A stretch of 64,000 bases of DNA from Cryptomeria japonica (Eukaryota; Streptophyta; Pinopsida; Cupressales; Cupressaceae), in NCBI RefSeq assembly GCF_030272615.1, contig NC_081412.1:99633796-99697795 (forward strand). The letters run 5' to 3'. This document shows, piece after piece, positions 38,133 through 51,430 of this stretch. The number at the start of each line of letters is the position of its first letter. Position 1 is the first letter of the stretch. The translations under genes were made by a program, and so were the position numbers. The notes beneath the pieces are model-generated. The model was given only the letters and a program-made list of their open reading frames with translations, made no database searches and was not told the origin of the DNA.

Positions 38133-39805
38133 ATCTCAATGGTACAGTATAGATCCAAATAAGAAGTTTTCATTTCTGCAAAACCCCCACTATACATATA
38201 TACATGTGTATGTGTACATAGATACGTGTACATATATTGTTCGTGGTGGGGGCTGCGGGTTTACTAAAATTTCTACAAGTTTAACTATATAGCGCCAGTG
38301 TTTATATATAGTTAAGACAGTGACAACAATAAAAATATAAATATTAGAGAATTAAGACTGACATGCAACAAAAGCAGTATAGCAACAATAAACATATCAT
38401 GATTCAGATTCATAGGTGAAGGCAAGTTTATATCTCTAAACAGTGACAGCGGTATAACTACAACAGCAATAAAAAATTAAGACAGTAACAGCAGTATAAC
38501 CAATCCTCAAGATCCACTAATGAGCATCTACAGTCCCCAACTCATAATGACAAAATAATATCTTCGATACAGTCAAAAAAAATTCAATAAATCAGGTGTA
38601 CAAAGTCAATAATCAAGTGATATTCAGCAAATGAGTATCTAAAGTCACTGAAAAGTGAAACCTTTAATACAATATCAAATAACAGAACCAAGCCATAGCT
38701 ACAATGGTACAATCTATCAAAAGATATAGTCAATAAATACTGTACATTGATACAAAATGACAGCCAAATGAGTACTTTATGGTGATACAGAATCATAGTT
38801 AAATGAGTATTTGCCACTAAATATAAGTAATGTAGCCTATAAGTAAATTCTCTTCATAAATTATGCAAATACTCTTTTCTCCCAGGGATGCTCAGGACGC
38901 CTGAACATCCCTAGCATGGTCAAGGGGGCATCTCAGCCATTCCAAGCTGTCCTTGGGTTGTCCAAACTCCCTTGCCATATCAGGAACAGCATTTGCCTTG
39001 TGATATTTTAACTTTCTTAAAAGATTTGAGGGCGGCCAGGTTGCGTCCCCTACAATCCCACCACCTCAAAAACATGAAAAGAAATAAAGACACTGGTTAT
39101 AGGGTCAGGGATGCATCTCCATGGAACACAGAAGATAAGCCCAGATGAAAAGGTAAAACACTTCAGCACCGAAGTACGAGAGCATCCAGAAAATAGCCCA
39201 ACACAGCTAAAATAAGTTTAATTTGAAATATCTTTGTTCTACAACAACTAAGTACCCAAGATAGTGGGGCATAAAATGGAAAATGAAGTGGAACAGAAAG
39301 TACCATTGATAGTATAGAAAAACAAAAGATAAATAGTACAATATCTCATGGGAAAACCAAGTAGTTCTATTGAAAACACAAGAGAGGGGATCAATAAATA
39401 ATAGTTAGAGAAATAGAGTAGCATCAACACAACCTTAACAACATAGAAAAGCTATGAAATTCAGCGACTGTGTGCTATGAATGCTCTGAACTGTTGAGTT
39501 GAAGTAAAAGTAATAGTTAAAGTGGCAGGTTCCCCACACAAATTAAAAAAAGCAAATCCTGGGACTGTGGTATCCTAAGCTTCATCCATTGCTACTTGAT
39601 TTTAGTGCTTGGTAAGGCATTAGGCAGTAATAAGAAGATTAAAAATATAAATGTCATTGTTAAATAAATGTCCATCAGGTAAGCAGGCAGAGGATTTGCT
39701 AGAGAAGAGGCATGGAAAACCAAATTATGCCACTAGAGGTAGAAAAGAACTTCACCTATTGTTAAGGATTAAAAGAACGTAGACGTGCTAAGATCATACA
39801 GACTT
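38133..39805. other. No recognised gene; GC-richer patch at ~38,880-39,060
   Basis: AT-rich DNA with short 'acagcagtataac' repeats near 38,370-38,500. The patch at 38,880-39,060 contains the imperfect inverted pair 'cagggatgctcaggacg' and 'cctgaacatccctag' and a CG-bearing 'gggcggccaggttgcg'. No coding potential is recognised. Confidence 0.4.
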
Positions 39806-40420
39806 GAACAAGATCACCATTGTGAATAGACATCCAGTATAGCAGAATGATGATTTGTTGGACCAACATCAGCATTCTAAATACCTCACAAAGATGTACT
39901 TCAAATTTAGGTACCATCACGTGTCTATGAATAAAGAGATACGAAAGACAACCTTTAAAACAAAATAGTCTATTTTGTATATATCAATGGTTGGTACTTC
40001 CTTTTAGTTTGTGATACTTACTACATTTATGAGATTCATGAATAGTATATTAAGAACATTCATAGATAAGTGCATCGATGCATCTACACAATATTTTAGT
40101 TTTCAGTTTCTACATGGAAACTTGAACAATTTCACCACTGTAAATAAGCATGCGCTATACCAGAATGATTATTTTTTAGACCAACATCAGCATTCTAAAT
40201 ACTTTACACAGTTGTATTTCAAATTTAGGTACCATCAAGTGTATATGAATCAAAAGATATGGAAGACAACCTTTAAAACAAAATAGGATCTATGTTCCTT
40301 TTAGTTTGTGGTAGTTACAACATTTATAAGATTCATGAATAGTGTATTGTGACCATTCGTGGATAAGTGTATTAATGTATCTACTCAATATTTTAGTTTT
40401 TATTTCCACGTGGAAATAAA
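39806..40420. repeat. 318-bp tandem duplication (two copies)
   Basis: 'ccaacatcagcattctaaat' occurs at 39863 and 40181. The copies match from about 'gaacttgaacaa.ttcaccac' through 'aacctttaaaacaaaata' to 'ttagtttttatttc', with scattered substitutions. The second copy ends at the gypsy RT fragment that starts at ~40,421. Confidence 0.9.
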
Positions 40421-40860
40421 ATCCAACTCATTTAAAGCAAGTCTTTCAAGTGTTGAAGGAAAAACAACTTTTATGCAATATGAAGAAGTGAGAGTTTGCA
40501 AAGCAAACCACTAGTCTATTTGAGATGTGGATGAAAAAGGTGAATTAAGAGCTGATCTAGCAAAACTTGAGGATATTACAAACTGGCCCATGCCTAAGAA
40601 TAATATAGAATTTAGAAACAAGTAGCTTTGTTGTAGATCAGTGCATGAGGGTCTCCATTCGTTCATTCTCTACACTAGCAAATACCTTGCATGATATTGC
40701 TTAAGTGGCAAGAGTTTTAATTCATACCGGTGCTTTGAATTCGGTGAAATATGAAATCAGACATGCATAAATGCTTGCTGCGCCTAGTTTGCAACAAAAA
40801 TTCCAAATGAAAATGAATGCTGGTGAGTTACATAATGAGGGGCAAATTCATTCCATAATG
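40421..40860 (+). pseudogene. Ty3/gypsy reverse transcriptase end and RNase H start
   Basis: The plus strand reads HLKQVFQVLKEKQLLCNMKK, then a TGA where Cys is expected, EFAKQTTS. After a frameshift it continues KGELRADLAKLEDITNWPMP, then RVSIRSFSTLANTLHDI, and LAAPSLQQKFQMKMNA. These correspond to the gypsy RT thumb (H...VF..L....L..N..KC.F), the linker (I..WP.P) and the first RNase H strands, in order. It is a short, unflanked relic without LTRs. Confidence 0.85.
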
Positions 40861-41606
40861 GTCAGGACATTATAGCTACTTAAAGATTCACACCTTGACC
40901 CTTGGTACTTGTCTCACATATCAAAAGCGTGCCCCCAACTCTAAGACCCATACGGAAACATCCCCAAACAATAGGATACTTCAGATGAAGGTTTTTTCAT
41001 CTTTAGACAAATTACAAGAGATTTTCCTCGAGTGCTAATATGTGGTTGAGAAAAGCTAAAAAAGCTACAGAAACACACTAATAGGCATGTAACTTTCTTT
41101 TTCTTATATATTATTTACAAGCCTTTAGAAAATGTTTTCTTATTGAATCTCATAGCGATAATAGTAAGAAGAGAAACGTTAATAAAGCTTAAGATGCATG
41201 CATAGCACTAAAAATAAAACAAATGCACTAGGGCAAAATAGCTATCTCTAAATATAGAATTACCTGATTATTTTCCAAATCCTAAACAAATTGACACAGG
41301 ATTGCTGTGACCTACATCTGGTAAGGATAGCCGCATTTTAGTGTACAGTTAATAATGTCATAAGACAAAATGACACAGACATTAACTATAATATTTCAAA
41401 CCCCGAACAAAACTTTAGGTTTCTACAAAAATATATCAAAGTTAAATGAAGAAAACATCATAAAAAATAGCTGCATTAAGAAAAATAGCCCAAGGATCTA
41501 CAGGTACACCATTACACGAGCAAAAACGAAGACAACACAATAACTAAAATCCTTCCAAAACCCTTGACTATAATAGATTTTCCAGCTACTCGACTAGAAT
41601 TTATTC

Positions 41607-43110
41607 TAAACTTAGAAAGAAGATATGAAGAAGAGAAGTATTTTCATTGCAATCTAAGAAATCTTCATAAACATAACGAACAAAATATTGCTTCAAAAGA
41701 GAAACACATTATGCTAACCCTGTTATTTCGGCTAAATTTACCCAAGAAAAGCAAATCACATACCTACAGTTAGAAGACAAATAAAATGGATATAACATTA
41801 CTCTAAAACCAGAGCTAGAGCTGATGCTTCTACATTGTCTGAAGCATATCTTTGCTAATTTGGCAAAGACAAATGCAAACAGAACCTTCGGAGGAAAAGT
41901 GCTCAGAAAGCTACAAATCTTGTAAATGGTTACCTATTTCAGCGCCAAATTTATCCGCGAGAACCTTCTGTAGCGTAAAGAAAAACAAAAGACCAGCTCG
42001 CCAACTTAAACTTAGAAAAGAAAATATGAAGAAGAGAAATATTTTTTATTTGCAATCTAAGAAATCTTCATAAACACAACGAGCAAGACATTGCTTCAAA
42101 AGAGAAACACGTTATGCTAACCCTGTTATCTCGGATATATTTACCCAAGAAAAGCAAATCACATACCTAGAGTTCGAAGAAAAATAAAATGAATACAACA
42201 TTACTCTAAAACCAGAGCTAGAACCGACGCTTTTACATGCTAATTTAGCAAAGAAAAATACAAACAAAACCTTCGGAGAAAAAGTGCTCACAAAGCTACA
42301 AATCTTGTAAATGGGTACCTATTTCAGCGACAAATTTAACCGCGAGAACTCTCGGTAGCTCGCCAACTTGAACTTAGAAAAGAAAATATGAAGAAGAGAA
42401 TATTTTCATTTGCAATCTATGAAATCTTCATAAACATAACGGGCAAGATATTGCTTCAAAAGAGAAACACGTTATGCTAGCCCTGTTATCTCGGCTAAAT
42501 TTACCCAAAAAAGGCAAATCACATACCTACAGTAAGAAGACAAATAAAATGGAGGTAAAATTACTCCAAAACCAGAGCTAGAGCCGATGCTTTTACATTG
42601 TCTGAAGCATATCTATGCTGCTCTAGCAAAGAAAAATGCAAACAAAACCTTCGGAGGAAAAGTGTTCAGAAAGCTACAAATCTTGTAAATGGGCACCTAT
42701 TTCAGCGCCAAATTCAAAAGACCAGCTCGCCAACATAAACTTAGAAAAGAAAATATGAAGAATAGATATATTTTCATTTGCAATATAAGAAATCTTCATA
42801 AACATAACGAGCAAGATATTGCTTCAAAAGAGAAACACGTTATGCTAACCCTGATATTTCGGCTAAATTTACCCAAAAAAAGCAAATCACATACCTACAG
42901 TTAGAAGAAAAATAAAATGGATGCAACATTACTCTAAAACCAGAGCTAGAGCCGATGCTTTTACATTGTCTGAAGCATATCTATGCTAATTTAGCAAAGA
43001 ACAATGCAAACAAAATCTTCGGAGGAAAAGTGTTCTGAAATGGGTACCTATTTCAGCGCCAAATTTATCCGCGAGAACCTTCTGTAGCATAAAGAAAACC
43101 AGAAGACTAG
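41607..43110. repeat. Four-unit tandem repeat (~360-400 bp) with exon-like cassette
   Basis: The marker 'cttcaaaagagaaacac' recurs at 41691, 42094, 42454 and 42822 (spacings 403, 360, 368). On the minus strand, two units keep a 34-bp segment (43,081-43,048 and 41,967-41,934) preceded by a pyrimidine-rich ..CTACAG and followed by GTACC or GTAACC, i.e. acceptor and donor signals. It reads KVLADKFGAEI in one open frame. The cassette is damaged in the second unit and truncated in the third. The short plus-strand ORFs through this repeat are not conserved and are not called. Confidence 0.75.
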
Positions 43111-43129
43111 CTGGCCAACTAGTTTAATT

Positions 43130-43400
43130 TAAAACAAAATAATACTCAAAACCGAATTGCTTTGGCATGTATAACGGGATGTAAACCCCTGAACGCCAGT
43201 AGTACGGTCCGAACGACCGGCTACAGCAGGTTCTTGACATGTGGCACTGGCAGGATTGGACACGAATTGGCATATCGCCCAATTTGCCTTATAATTGACC
43301 GAGATTAAAAGAAGCGTAAATAGAATCGGACGGCTACAAAAGAAGAGGTGCCCTGTGCCGTTGGATGGGGTGATGGAGCTTAAAACTCTTAATTGTAATT
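43130..43400 (-). promoter_or_regulatory. GC-richer, promoter-like segment (tentative)
   Basis: This 270-bp stretch is richer in G, C and CpG than the surrounding DNA ('ggtccgaacgaccggc', 'cacgaattggcatatcgccc'). It contains 'cttataattg' and, at its right end, 'cgttggat' motifs, and lies directly upstream (minus sense) of the exon-like cassette at 43,048-43,081. Promoter status is inferred from position and composition only. Confidence 0.3.
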
Positions 43401-46400
43401 AATGAAACGTAATAGACATTGTTTATCAGAAGCTTATTTCTGTGTTCATATTATTTTTTTCCTTATTTTTAACTTTCTAAGGATCATTCCAATTTATATC
43501 CTTATGCTTATAATGAACTATTGAAATTCGTCTACATTAATACATTGTGATGTCAACTTTCAGAATGAGAGTTCTATTACATCATTTTCAAAAGAGAAGA
43601 TAGATTTGGAGATTTCAACTTTCAAAATGAGAGTTCTATTATAGGATGCTCAAAAGAGAATATAGGTTTTGAAAATATAGTTTAGATAATATATAAACAA
43701 TCTAATTCTATGATGGACATAAACATTAATAATGATAAGGAGTGAAAGAAGGTTGATCAAAAATTTAAAGTTTGAATTTGTCAATAATGAGCAACTTGGT
43801 CTTGATGTTATTTTTGTTGGAAATATGTTTGACCATAGCTTAGACGTTGTATATGTAGTGAAAAATTTTATATGATTCAAATCTTCACTAGAAAGGGTAT
43901 TGCCAGGTTTTCAAAATCCTTAGATCGCCAATCTTATTGTTTGAGGTCTTGAACTAAGTCCTTAGATATTATATCAATGCACTAGGAGAGATTGTCAATC
44001 TTATTGTTTGAGGTCTTGAACTAAGTGTTGATATTGGCAATTTATAATATATTTGGTTAGCTCTTTGTTGTCATTCAATGACTTTTGTAACCTAGTTGAT
44101 AAGTCAATCATCTAAAAGAGAATGTCCGCATATGTTTATTGTATTTCAAATTTATGAGAACTAAAATTTTAAGCAAAAATAACACATCTATATTTTCACA
44201 TAAACCATAAGATAACTTGATGACAAGTTTCAATGGAAACATTCTTTAACGTAATGATACCAAGAGGGATAACCTTACAATTGGGAAAAATAACAATGAC
44301 ACAATCATGGATGAAGGGTTCAACTCAAGAACTATCTAATCATACGACCTTAACATGAAATACTTCTAAGATTCAGACAACAAAATGAAAACACACAAGG
44401 TATGAGTAAAATGGTGATTTTATTGATTTATACTATGAAATACATTAAAAATATTTGTCATAAGGGTTATGAATAGCATAATATTATAGTCTTGAGTTAC
44501 AGTGAAATGCAAACACAATTTACTGTGCAATTCTAGTTAGCCAATAATTTTAGATTTAAGTGTGTAGAATTTTTGTCATTGAGAATCTTGACATCTTTTG
44601 AGGAAAATTGGGTCTACTAACTTATTCAAAATTTTAATTTTGAGCTTCTCTAGATAATTGGATTTGAAGTAAAGTTCCCTCCCATGAAGAGTATAAATTA
44701 AAATCATCAGATTTCCAAAATCCATAATGTTAGCTAGCCAATTTTTTGGATTTGACTATAGAATTTTTTCCATTAATAATCTTGACATCTATTGTGTGGT
44801 TCCTCAAATGAAAATCTTGTGAGAACATGTAGTATGTGATGCTATTTAATATTGTGAACTTTTAATCTGCTACTAAACATGAACTAGTACTAAACTAACT
44901 CTTGATTATGTGAAATGAATGTTCTTTTATAGTAAGGGTATGTGCACAAAGATGGTGGTCAGAAAAGTGGACACCACCCAAAAAAACATGAAAAAACAAG
45001 CAGCACGTATGCAGTTCTAAAGTTTGAAATCATCGCATACGCGCTTAGGTTTGTTGTTCCCAAGCCTAAAAAAAAGATACTACGTACACGTTGTCTTTAG
45101 GAAAGTGAGCGCGTGCGCACTGCTTTTAGGAAAGTGAGTGCATACACGCTCATAAGCCCTAAAAAAATGTGTATGTGGTACCTGTCAAAAAAATAAAATT
45201 AAAAAGAACTGGGTCTTATTTTCTCGTGACTACGGTGTTTTTTCCTCCTTTTCCTCCACGAAATTGCGAACGAGATGCTACATTTCTCCACCAAACGCTA
45301 TGGATCAAGGTTAGTTTTTCTTAATTTTTGTCTTTCTTTCTCATTTATTCAATTTGTTTTACGTTTTGAATTTAATTTCATTTATTTTGATTAGGTTTTT
45401 TATTTTTTGTTTCAAAAACTAGATTTTGATACCATAAGACTATAAAAGGCTTTAATAGAAGAGTTAAATACACAAGTGATTGCACTAGAAAGCTTCTTGA
45501 AGTGAATTATGGAGAACCAACAATGGTTGGGCCAACAATAAGTGCATATGTCAATAAAAAATAATAAAAATGCATCAAGTACATTGTTCTCCACGAGACT
45601 TGGTGTTTAGTGGTGAAAAAGGGAATATGCAAGACTAGGACCAAAACCCTATTGGAATACAAAGCCACTAAAGGGATAATATTCTTCACTAACTCTTATC
45701 CAAGAGAGACAAACAATTCATTGGGGATTATATTCCTTTGTTGCTCTAAAAGTTGATTTGATTGACTTGAAATGCTAGGTGACTAGGTTCTAAACATGAA
45801 TGAACAATTAAACTGATTAAATTATATTATAGAGAAACTAAATTTCTATAGAAAGTATAGAAATGGAAGGAAACTTAGAAATGCACCTATGCTTGAAAAA
45901 TGACCTACAACTAGGTGGACAATGTCGTTTAGGTGCCCTTGTCCAATTGATGAATTTTCGCACACTGATCTAGATTTGGGTCTATGAAACACTACACTAG
46001 CTCTCTATCAAATCATAGGTGCCCCTGTCCAACTGATGAATTTTTGCCCAAATTCTATTGTCTTAGACAATGACACCCAAATTCCCTTGTCCAAGACAGT
46101 GGTGCCCAAGCGCTCAAATGCCCTTGACTAGGTGATTTCAATTGAGCTTTGGAGGTGTTTTTTTATCTCTAAGTTCTAACCACTTTTTAATATTTTGTCT
46201 TTGTCTCAAACTTATAGTTGAATCTGCAAAATGGAGAGAAGGTGTGGTTGCGGCTATATAGGGGTTTTCCTTAGTCAACCTCCTATTTGGTGATTTCCAC
46301 CTCCAAAAAAAACCAATATTGAAACTGGAATAATGTGTGTGCTCTTTAATCTTAAGTGTATCTGAGATTTTTATGAGCTAAAAATAAAAGTAAACTAGTT

Positions 46401-47540
46401 TCCTACTCAAGTGTGTTACAGAAAAATCCTAAATGATATGATTATATGTGAATTGTAAACAAGCTCAAGAATGCATGAATCGTCTAACTTGAAATGATAA
46501 AATTTAGATTTAAATCTTAATTATAAAAAATATGAGAACAACATGAAATCATACCTAACCCCTTAGGGAGAGGTGCACACCAATCATTAGCCAATGATTC
46601 CTTAGCATCCTCCAACATCTCTTGAAGCTTCTATCATGCTGAATAAACTTGAATGAAGACTTGATATTTGTTGATTTGTCTTTGAATTTGTAGATCTGGA
46701 ACTTCACATAAGGCAACATTTTTGCATCATAAGGCTGTATCATAAAGTTGCACCTTCAATTGATACCACAAATAAGGAAAATGACTCTGATATATGATAT
46801 TCTAACTTTGAATCAATAAAAGACCAACTTAGAATTATCATTTTTTTACACCAAGGATAGTTCTAGAAAAGACAAGACCAACCTATTATAGGTCTTGAAA
46901 TTTTAGCCAAAAAGTGTGAGACATTGGAACTTGGGTGCCATTGTCCCGAAAACTTAGGCCCTAATTTTTAGGGTCATGAAATAATAGGGTCCTAATGCCA
47001 AAAGTGTATTTTTTATTAAAAATTATAATGTTTGAGTGGGGGGAACATGTCTTGAGATTTGAAATAGGGTAGAACTTAGAATGAATTAAAATGATGAAAT
47101 ATAAAGGGGACACCTATAATTAAGGGCCCAAATGAGAGTGTGATGATATTTGAATTAAGAGAGGACTCGTATTCTTTAATTAATCATTTATTAAATTTGT
47201 ATGAAAGTCTTATAATGCATAGTAGAATGAGGCACACTAAAATGAGTGCTAGGAGAGCATGGAATTGGACACCCCAATTAAAGGTGTACAATTTATGATG
47301 CTACACTTGGTAAAAGCCCTTGCCAAGATATTTGGGATTGGGGAAGAAGAGGAAGAAGCTAGAAGTACTAAAGATTTCCTGAAAGAGCCATATGAAATTG
47401 AGGAAAAAAATACAAGTCCATTCAAAGTAAAAATTAAATAGAAAGACAGAATTAGAAATACAACTAATATCGAACTCTTAAATTCATGAGTTAAACAACT
47501 TAAATTATTTTATTTTTCATAAAGTAAATGAAGCACAAAA
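43401..47540. other. AT-rich DNA with small direct repeats, no recognised gene
   Basis: Two short duplications are visible: 43,553-43,662 ('gagagttctatta', period ~62) and 43,929-44,032 ('caatcttattgtttgagg', period 67). A patch at 45,000-45,170 repeats 'ttaggaaagtgag' with alternating CG/CA words. 45,273-45,310 could be a short first exon (ATG..GATCAAG before GTTAG), but nothing downstream supports it. Text such as 'gggcccaaatgag' near 47,125 resembles LTR flanks, without definable ends. Confidence 0.4.
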
Positions 47541-47560
47541 TTGATATATAGTTGTTGGGA

Positions 47561-48120
47561 AAGATTGATTTTATCTAAAGATTGACAATTTTTTGAAATT
47601 TATAATTGCTAAGGTTATAATTCCATATCATGTTCATGAGCAATACTTTGCCTATCAGATATCTTCCTAACATCCAACATTGAGATACACTTTAATGCTC
47701 AAGACAAAAATGTATAAGATAGAAGAGCCTTATTTATCATTTGTGTACTTGTATTGTCTCTTACTATGAATCAAGATTGTTGTTGTAATTTGACTACTAC
47801 TTTGTTGCAATTAAGAGCCTTACAGATTTAAGTATGAAATTATTAAATCAAGTGAGTTGTACATCAATGCTACTGAATGTTAAGTCCTACCAACTCCCTA
47901 ATGGTTCATAAGCACGCGATAAAACAATGTATCCAAACACGTTGGAGGATCTAACAACAATATGTTGTCATTTTATCGAATTCACCAGCATTGCCACCTT
48001 GAACCATCCACATTGTAGACCAACATACCTATATATTGGAGGTAAGAGGTAATAAGAGACCTATTTATTTCAATTCATTCCGAACAATAAACACTTGCAA
48101 TATGATGCTTGTCTTTTATG
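47561..48120. repeat. Left copy of a diverged direct-repeat pair
   Basis: It starts 'aagattgattttat' at 47561 and matches 49,131 onward through 'catttgtgtactt.tattgtctctt', 'caattaagagccttaca', 'agtatgaaatta', 'aacatacctatata' and 'gaacaataaaca'. The offset drifts from 1570 to 1622 bp through small gaps. The pair could be old LTRs of a small element or a segmental duplication. Confidence 0.75.
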
Positions 48121-49130
48121 TTACATGAAAATCTACAAAACTCTAATAATGGACACAAAAGCAATGCTCAACAAATAATAAAGGTCATTATAAAGGCAAT
48201 AACAAGGACTCATAATTCAAACTTTAGAGATTATAGAAAAGCACAAGATGAGGAACTTTCTAGCAACCAAATGATAGAACCATATACAATCCTTAGAAAA
48301 ATCCTCAATAATTGCATGCAAAATCTTGTTGTAATTAGAATTATAAAACATACAAACAACAACCTTTGTGATTGAATGACAATTTACTATATTTCACAAA
48401 TGACTAGACCATAAATTATGATAAAATTAGTTTTGTAAGCTACATAAGCTATATTTTTTAAAAGAATATTATAAAAGACAAGTAGCTATTGATCAATATT
48501 TTATTCATCTAAAAGAGAATCTACATTGTAATACTTTTTAGTTCTAGAAATGACCTCCAAAATAACTCTAAGATCCTTTATGAATTCAAGTTTCCTTAAC
48601 CTTCCCTAAAGACTAGCAAATAAGACCAATCATGATAAAACACTTTGTAGTTGATAAATAAGAAATAAAACTTGTCATTTAAAGGTCTCATAAATCGTAA
48701 ATCAAATAAAACAACTTATACTTAGTTTTTGGTAGGAGAAACATGACAATAACGAAAAATAAGCAAGGAATATATGCATAGTTTATTTATAAGGAAATCA
48801 AAAGTAAAGGTCACATAACATTTTTAATCATCCAAAAAGTCAATTAGATATATTTCAAATTATCTTTGCAAGCTAGATAATATTACCCAATACAACTAAA
48901 AGTGAAAATTAGAACACAAGAATGTATCAAATAGGTCGACATACACCATCTTCACAAATATGTAAATATAAAAATAAATGAAATAAAAAGCTTCAAGGCT
49001 GAATGATGTAGTTTCTAGAGTCCAGTGGGAAATGATATCATGCTACAAAAATCAAACCAAATATTCATGACAAACTTATAGCTAAAATTAGTGAGTACAT
49101 TCAAGATATAATGACCAAAAAAGATTGATT

Positions 49131-49745
49131 TTATGTAAAGGTTAGTAAGTTTTCAAAATTCATAGAACTGTTAAAGCTATAATCCCTTTGATAAAATCAC
49201 TCTAATGTGTTCCTAAACTAGATTAACTATTAAATATTTTCCCAACACCTAATGTTGAGATACCACTAATGCTCACGACAAAAAATACAAAAGATAAAAG
49301 AACCTCGTTTGTCATTTGTGTACTTATATTGTCTCTTTCATGATACTCAAATCCATCATGTTCTTACAATGAATCAACAATGTTTTTGTAGTCCGGCTGC
49401 TTCTACTTTTTAGCAATTAAGAGCCTTACAAATTCACAATTATGCACTAAAAACATGTATTAATTAAAAATCGAAGTATGAAATTACTATTAGGTTAGTT
49501 GGCCATAATGCCATCAAGTGTTAAGTGATGCCAAAGCCCTTGTGATTCATTGACATGGGAGAAAATAACATACACCAATGCAGTGGAGGATTTGATGTTA
49601 GTGTGTCACCATGTTATAAAGTTCACCAACATCATCACCTAGAATCATCAACATAGTAGACTAACATACCTATATAACATACCTCTATTTTAATTCGTTC
49701 TGAACAATAAACAGGTCTGCCATAAGCTGCTTGCCCTTTACCTTA
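49131..49745. repeat. Right copy of a diverged direct-repeat pair
   Basis: Partner of 47,561-48,120; about 1.0 kb lies between the copies. Similarity stops near 'tgccctttaccttatg', just before 'tgtcacaccccaatt' at ~49,746. Neither copy has an ORF worth calling; the 88-codon frame at 48,109-48,375 lies just outside the left copy and has no recognised domain. Confidence 0.75.
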
Positions 49746-50089
49746 TGTCACACCCCAATTTTTTATTTGTAGTTACTTTTAATATTTAAATTAAATATGT
49801 GTTTAATTATGCATGAATCAATAATTTTACTTCAAATGATCTCTAGATAAAAGCACAATGCAACATGAATGTTTACATTAAAGAATCAAAGAATTGTGAT
49901 GATTATTATTTTTTATTGATGATTACGATATCATGGCTATTAATGGACTAACCATTGTGATGGATTCCTAAGTTGAATGTAGGAATAATTTTCCCCTCCA
50001 ACATGGAGAGGGAGAGCATTACTAGAGAGAGGTGTATAGAAATTGTGAATGAGCATGTGATTGCCATCTCAAGTAAAGCACACACACAC

Positions 50090-51430
50090 TCACATAAGTC
50101 TTGCGTCAAAATCTGAGTATGTTCTTTTTAATTACTTTAGTAAGGAGGGGGCCCTGAGCCCTTACAAAACAACAAAATTAGAGAGAAACCAAACAACCAC
50201 AGGCATTAGACAAACATGAACCCAAAAAACACAAAAAACAACTCTCAAAAGTAATAAAAAACCACCATACCCACATAGCTAAACATGATAACCCTACCCA
50301 ACTTCCTTCTATCAATATTACAACTACTAGCATATAATTGTAAAAGATTCTACAATAGTATCAGAGTACTTAGTCTGAATATAAACATCCAACATAAGGC
50401 ACACATGCCTAATTAAACATATTTCCATAGTGATAAAGCAGAAAATAAAACTTGTAGAGACCTGAACAAAAGCTATCATTATCAAAATTCAAACTTAAAA
50501 TAGTCCAAAAAAACCACCAACCCAACAACAACCTAATCATCCTTAATGAGATTCCAGTTCTGCATAAGACATTGCATCTGCTCCTGCCATACGTTAGGGC
50601 ACAACATATATTTATTCTACTCTAGTTGTAGATTGTCATTCCCTTCAACTTTTTTACCTTTTGCTTTATCTTTCTCTGCCCCGAGATGAACCCCATGGCC
50701 ACTTTCTACATGACCCCATAAGTGATAGCACATAGGGCATTTAAGGAATCCCCCATTAGTCGATACCCCTGCCTATATTCCTCCACCTTCGCCTCAAGGT
50801 TCATGACCCTAACCTGAAGATTAATTGTTTGGTTCTACTTCTTTTTGGTACGAAAATTTTCCTTAATAGTAGGAGAGTCCTAATAGCAAGGCACCGTTTC
50901 CACATCCTCAAAATCAACCTAAGGTGGGGATTTTTGTTTCAAATCAACCTTTTTCCTCCTGGGAATCACTCAAGCCCTATGAATCATCTTTACTATCTTC
51001 CCCTTGATCCTCCCCTTCCATATGTAATTTTTTATTCTTCGATCCCTCACTAGGGGAACCATCATCATCATTCAGTCGACTCAGGGGATGCCTCTTCGAT
51101 ATCAATTTTCACTTTCTTGTCTTTGGAAAGGAGGGGATCCAATCTCCTTTCCCTATAACTCCCTTCAGGATTCTCCTTCTCATGCAGGTCTTCTTCTTTT
51201 GCTTTTGAATCATGCAAGTCTAAGTCAATTGCTATTTGCTTCTTATTAGAATCTTTTTGAGTCTTTCTAGCCTTAGCCAGGCTATTTATAGGGGTTGCAA
51301 CTTTCCTTTTTTATGGTTAGTCTTGAGCAAGGCAAATTTTAGGGCTTTAGAAGCTAACTCAACCATGGGTTTTTTCCCCTTTAGTCTTGGAGATAGGGGT
51401 GTGCTCATTCGACGATAAAGGATTAGTTTC
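50090..51430 (-). pseudogene. Lysine-rich decayed ORF with LINE-like 3' tail (tentative)
   Basis: Minus-strand frames from about 51,430 down read NSLAKARKTQKDSNKKQIAI, DLDLHDSKAKEEDL, RRLDPLLSKDKKVKIDIEEA. After frameshifts they continue LEAKVEEYRQGYRLMGDSLN and RKIKQKVKKLKGM, a charged and coiled-coil-like stretch. The strand ends near 50,100 in 'gggctcagggccccctcc' followed by 'ttactaaag', similar in style to plant L1 3' tails. No catalytic domain is seen. It may be the 3' remnant of a LINE or another retroelement ORF; the assignment is weak. Confidence 0.35.

Noticed and set aside
37774-38292. A 172-codon ORF rich in Tyr, Val and Cys
   Set aside because: It is a translation of the (TATG)n and (GT)n microsatellite; similar frames exist on both strands.
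45273-45310. A possible first exon (ATG..GATCAAG|GTTAG)
   Set aside because: No downstream exon, product or repeat support; a single donor-like site is too weak.
46715-46730. 'ttgataccac' and, near 45,425, 'ttgataccat', reverse-strand primer-site-like words
   Set aside because: Neither is followed by a recognisable LTR end or gag start; the matches cover only 8-9 bases.
50340-50370. A 'tagtatcagagtac' word resembling a copia primer-binding site
   Set aside because: It has no CA terminus or LTR beside it, and it lies within the tail of another element.
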